A stretch of 64,000 bases of DNA from Microbacterium limosum (GTDB taxonomy: Bacteria; Actinomycetota; Actinomycetes; Actinomycetales; Microbacteriaceae). The notes beneath the pieces were generated by a model. That model was not told where the DNA came from. It worked only from the letters and a program-made list of their open reading frames with translations, and searched no databases. Positions 61,583 through 64,000 of the stretch are shown here, piece by piece (the first letter of the stretch is position 1; every line of letters starts with the position of its first letter). Where the stretch lies: positions 1,984,001-2,048,000 of the forward strand of contig NZ_CP137080.1 of NCBI RefSeq assembly GCF_036324365.1, written 5' to 3'. The translations under genes and the position numbers were made by a program.

Positions 61583-62388
61583 CCCTCGCGCCACTCGTCG
61601 CCGGTGAGGTGCGACCCCGCCTGCGGCCCCATCTGCAGCATCCCGCCGTCCACGACCCACGATGCACCCGTGACGTACGATGCGGCGGGCGAGGCGAGGA
61701 AGGCCACGACGTCCGCGATCTCGCGCGGCGCACCGGGGCGCGCGAGCGGGATGCCGGGGCGGTGCACCCGCTCGGCATCCCCGGAGTCCATGTCGTTGAT
61801 GGGTGTCGCGATCTCGCCCGGCGCGACGGCGTTGGCCGTGATCCCGTGCACGCCGAGCTCCTGCGCCATCACCTTCAGCAGGCCGCCGATACCGTGCTTG
61901 GAGGCGACGTAGGCGGCCGAGCCCACACGCGGCTGGTGCTCGTGCACGCTCGAGATGGCGATGAGGCGACCGCCGGCGCCCGAGGCCACCATGCGCCGCG
62001 CGGCCGCCTGCAGACCCACGAACGCGCCGTCGAGGTTGAGCGCGACGATGCGGCGCCAGTCCTCGAGGGTCACGTCGAGGAAGGGACCGCCCGTGCCGCC
62101 GCCGGCGTTGTTGACGAAGACGTCGAGCCCGCCGAGCCCGTCGGCCAGCTCGTCGATCACCCCGGGCACGGCCTCGAAGTCCGTCGCGTCGAAACGGGTG
62201 ACGACGGCACGGCGGCCGAGGCGGCGCACCCCCTCGGCCGTGGCCTGGGCGCCCTCCTCATCGGTGTGCCACGTGACGCCGACGTCCATCCCCGCGGCAG
62301 CGAGGGCGAGCGCGGTCGCGGCGCCGATCCCGGAATCGGATGCCGTCACGATCGCGCGGGAGGGTGTGAAGTCGATGATCTCGGTCAT
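61579..62388 (-). CDS. SDR-family NAD(P)-dependent oxidoreductase
   Basis: A 269-residue classical SDR. The cofactor motif is shifted slightly: AIVTASDSGIGAATALALAAAG (T-A-S-D-S-G-I-G). NNAGGG, catalytic Ser in ISSVHEHQPRVGSAAYVASKHG with the YVASK pair, and the C-terminal TGASWVVDGGMLQM complete the fold. ATG 62388 follows TAGCGT by 6 bases. It is coupled to the DoxX gene. The substrate is not predictable; glucose 1-dehydrogenase-like members look similar. Confidence 0.9.
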   Translation of the reverse strand: MTEIIDFTPSRAIVTASDSGIGAATALALAAAGMDVGVTWHTDEEGAQATAEGVRRLGRRAVVTRFDATDFEAVPGVIDELADGLGGLDVFVNNAGGGTGGPFLDVTLEDWRRIVALNLDGAFVGLQAAARRMVASGAGGRLIAISSVHEHQPRVGSAAYVASKHGIGGLLKVMAQELGVHGITANAVAPGEIATPINDMDSGDAERVHRPGIPLARPGAPREIADVVAFLASPAASYVTGASWVVDGGMLQMGPQAGSHLTGDEWREG

Positions 62389-62394
62389 ACCCCG

Positions 62395-62400
62395 ACGCTA
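62395..62400 (-). promoter_or_regulatory. -10 element of the SDR gene, leaderless type
   Basis: TAGCGT on the minus strand, 6-base spacer CGGGGT, ATG 62388. Confidence 0.55.
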
Positions 62401-62436
62401 TGGCGCGCCGGCGCCGGATCCGAGGGGCTTGACACC

Positions 62437-62472
62437 CTCGCGGCGCGCTCCGAGACGGGAACGCGCCGCGAG
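62437..62472 (-). terminator. Terminator hairpin after the clpC-like gene
   Basis: Arms CTCGCGGCGCG (62437-62447) and CGCGCCGCGAG (62462-62472), perfectly complementary with a 14-base loop, 10 bases after the stop codon. No T-run is present. Confidence 0.65.
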
Positions 62473-62482
62473 AGGCGACGGA

Positions 62483-64000
62483 TCAGGCCGCGGCCGGCAC
62501 CGCCGCACCGATCGGGTCGACGGCGAGCGCGGGGCCCGCGGCATCCACCCGCACGGCGGCGCCGTCGGCCAGACGCCCCGAGACGAAGAGGTCGGCAATG
62601 CGGTCGTCGAGTTCGCGCTGCACCAGCCGGCGCAGCGGCCGCGCCCCGTACTCGGGCTCGTAGCCGCGGTCGGCCAGCCAGTCGATCGCGGCGTCGGTCA
62701 CCTCGAGCGCCACCTCGCGCGAGGCCAGGCGCGCGCGCGTCGCGTCGAGCGCAAGCGAGACGATGCTCCTCAGCTGCGGCTTCTCGAGCTTGCGGAACAG
62801 CACGATCTCGTCGATGCGGTTGAGCAGCTCGGGACGCATGGCCTCCCGCACCTTGCCCATGACGCGGGCACGCAGCTCCTCGTCGGAGCCGAAGCCCGTC
62901 GCCCCGCCGCCGTCGGCGACGAAGCCGAGCGCACCCGAGCGCGAGGCGAGGAACTCCGACCCGAGGTTGGAGGTCATCACGATCACGGTGTTGCGGAAGT
63001 CGACCGTGCGACCCTGCCCGTCAGTGAGGCGCCCGTCGTCGAGCACCTGCAGCAGCAGGGTGAACACGTCGGGGTGGGCCTTCTCGATCTCGTCGAAGAG
63101 CACGACCGCGTAGGGGTTGCGCCGCACCCGCTCGGTGAGCTGGCCCGCCTCGTCGTACCCGACGTATCCGGGAGGGGCACCGACGAGCCGCGAGACGGTG
63201 TGCCGCTCGCCGAACTCGCTCATGTCGAAGCGGATGACGGAGTCCTCGTCGTCGAACACGCTGCCCGCGAGCGCCTTCGCGAGCTCGGTCTTTCCCACTC
63301 CCGTCGGGCCGAGGAAGAGGAACGAGCCGATGGGGCGACGCGGGTCGCTCATGCCGGTGCGGCTGCGGCGCACGGCCTTGGCGACCGCCGCGACGGCGTC
63401 GTCCTGGCCGATCACGCGCGCGTGCAGCTCCTGCTCCAGCGTCGCGAGCCGGCCGCGCTCGGTCTCCGTGAGCCGACTGACCGGGATGCCGGTGGCGCGA
63501 CTGATCACGGCGGCGATCTCCGCCTCGTCCACGACCGTGTCGCGTCCCCCCGCGGCGAGGGCCGCGTCGATGCTCGCCTGCACCTCGCTCATCGCGTCGC
63601 GGATACGGGATGCCTCCTCGTAGTGCTCGGCCGCGACGGCCGCGTTCTTGTCGGCCTCGAGCTGCCTCAGGCGCTCCTGCAGGGCACTCACGTCGACGGT
63701 GACGCCCAGCTGCAGCCGCAGCCGCGCGCCCGCCTGGTCGATGAGGTCGATCGCCTTGTCGGGAAGCACGCGGTCGCCGACGTAGCGGTCGCTCAGCTCG
63801 ACGGCCGCGCGCAGCGCCTGGTCGGTGTACGACACCGCGTGGTGCTCCTCGTACGCGGAGCGCAGCCCGCGCAGGATCTCGACGGCGTCCTCGAGCGAGG
63901 GCTCGCCCACCCGCACGGGCTGGAAGCGGCGCTCGAGCGCCGGATCCTTCTCGATCGTGCGGTACTCCTTGAGTGTGGTCGCACCAATGAGGTGCAGCTC
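62483..64000 (-). CDS. ClpC/ClpB-type AAA+ chaperone ATPase (C-terminal part, runs off right edge)
   Basis: The last 505 residues of a double-AAA+ Hsp100 protein. The visible part begins at the end of the first AAA module (LIGATTLKEYRTIEKDPALERRF). A UVR-like coiled segment follows (DKNAAVAAEHYEEASRIRDAM), typical of ClpC rather than ClpB. The second module has Walker A FLGPTGVGKTEL, Walker B VVLFDEIEKAH and sensor RPELLNRIDEIV. The C-terminus is short and Ala/Val/Pro-rich. I cannot see the N-domain or judge a ClpP-binding loop with confidence. The true start lies beyond 64000. Confidence 0.9.
   Translation of the reverse strand, partial: ELHLIGATTLKEYRTIEKDPALERRFQPVRVGEPSLEDAVEILRGLRSAYEEHHAVSYTDQALRAAVELSDRYVGDRVLPDKAIDLIDQAGARLRLQLGVTVDVSALQERLRQLEADKNAAVAAEHYEEASRIRDAMSEVQASIDAALAAGGRDTVVDEAEIAAVISRATGIPVSRLTETERGRLATLEQELHARVIGQDDAVAAVAKAVRRSRTGMSDPRRPIGSFLFLGPTGVGKTELAKALAGSVFDDEDSVIRFDMSEFGERHTVSRLVGAPPGYVGYDEAGQLTERVRRNPYAVVLFDEIEKAHPDVFTLLLQVLDDGRLTDGQGRTVDFRNTVIVMTSNLGSEFLASRSGALGFVADGGGATGFGSDEELRARVMGKVREAMRPELLNRIDEIVLFRKLEKPQLRSIVSLALDATRARLASREVALEVTDAAIDWLADRGYEPEYGARPLRRLVQRELDDRIADLFVSGRLADGAAVRVDAAGPALAVDPIGAAVPAAA

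Overview
The window is high-GC actinobacterial chromosome. Codon use, the Pth / L25 / PRPP synthetase / GlmU neighbourhood, the RsmA-IspE and MetG-TatD gene sets, a Pmt mannosyltransferase and a ClpC-type ATPase fit the family Microbacteriaceae, most likely Microbacterium or a close relative. This is inferred from gene content, not from a search. I see no insertion sequence, prophage, plasmid gene or CRISPR array, and no gene-free stretch exceeds 300 bases. Two genes run off the edges: mfd on the left and a clpC-like gene on the right.

Layout. 1-4.6 kb: mfd, a proline-rich membrane protein, pth, rplY and a 41-residue membrane peptide. 4.6-13.8 kb: a sugar-acid island. It holds L-idonate dehydrogenase, a gluconate 5-dehydrogenase-type SDR, a GntP permease and a GntR regulator, then a D-2-hydroxyacid dehydrogenase coupled to an FGGY kinase, a KDPG aldolase and 6-phosphogluconate dehydrogenase. 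Together they can feed idonate, ketogluconate or gluconate into 6-phosphogluconate and the pentose phosphate pathway; no 6-phosphogluconate dehydratase is present. 13.9-18.5 kb: a MacB-like ABC exporter divergent from a two-component system. 18.6-21.5 kb: a three-gene extracytoplasmic flavin electron-transfer operon (FMN-binding lipoprotein, ApbE, RnfD/NqrB-like membrane domain fused to a ferredoxin-reductase module). 21.6-24.1 kb: tRNA-Gln, glmU, prs. 24.2-26.6 kb: MarR regulator and ABC-F protein. 26.7-29.9 kb: a four-gene osmoprotectant ABC importer. 30-34.6 kb: DUF427, DUF2254, ispE, aldo/keto reductase, rsmA. 34.7-41.3 kb: MFS sugar transporter, tatD, metG, rsmI, pmt. 41.3-51.9 kb: DUF255 thioredoxin-domain protein, aldo/keto reductase, nitrilase-like hydrolase, hrpA, quinone oxidoreductase, O-acetylhomoserine sulfhydrylase. 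52-58 kb: a ChvE-type multiple-monosaccharide ABC importer with AraD and a LacI regulator. 58-64 kb: an unknown protein, Gfo/Idh/MocA oxidoreductase, NYN-domain protein, degenerate alpha/beta hydrolase, DoxX protein, SDR, clpC-like.

Regulatory architecture. The clearest unusual signal is transcriptional. About 18 genes have a TAnnnT-like -10 hexamer ending only 6-8 bases before the start codon, which predicts leaderless mRNAs. In four tandem gene pairs (33.76, 44.22, 49.53 and 58.62 kb) the TAG stop codon of the upstream gene is itself the first half of that hexamer, and the intergenic distance is exactly 9 bases each time. The rsmI/pmt intergenic region (39.69 kb) is a 20-base palindrome carrying two back-to-back -10 hexamers that share one TA step, and the gntP/gntR region shows a similar arrangement. 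The tRNA-Gln 3' end lies one base from the glmU start codon, so tRNA 3' processing should leave a virtually leaderless glmU mRNA.

Other signals are a LacI operator placed over the predicted +1 of the arabinose operon, an araD gene with mosaic codon use, several REP-like intergenic repeats, and marked over-representation of the heptamer GGATGCC in both orientations.
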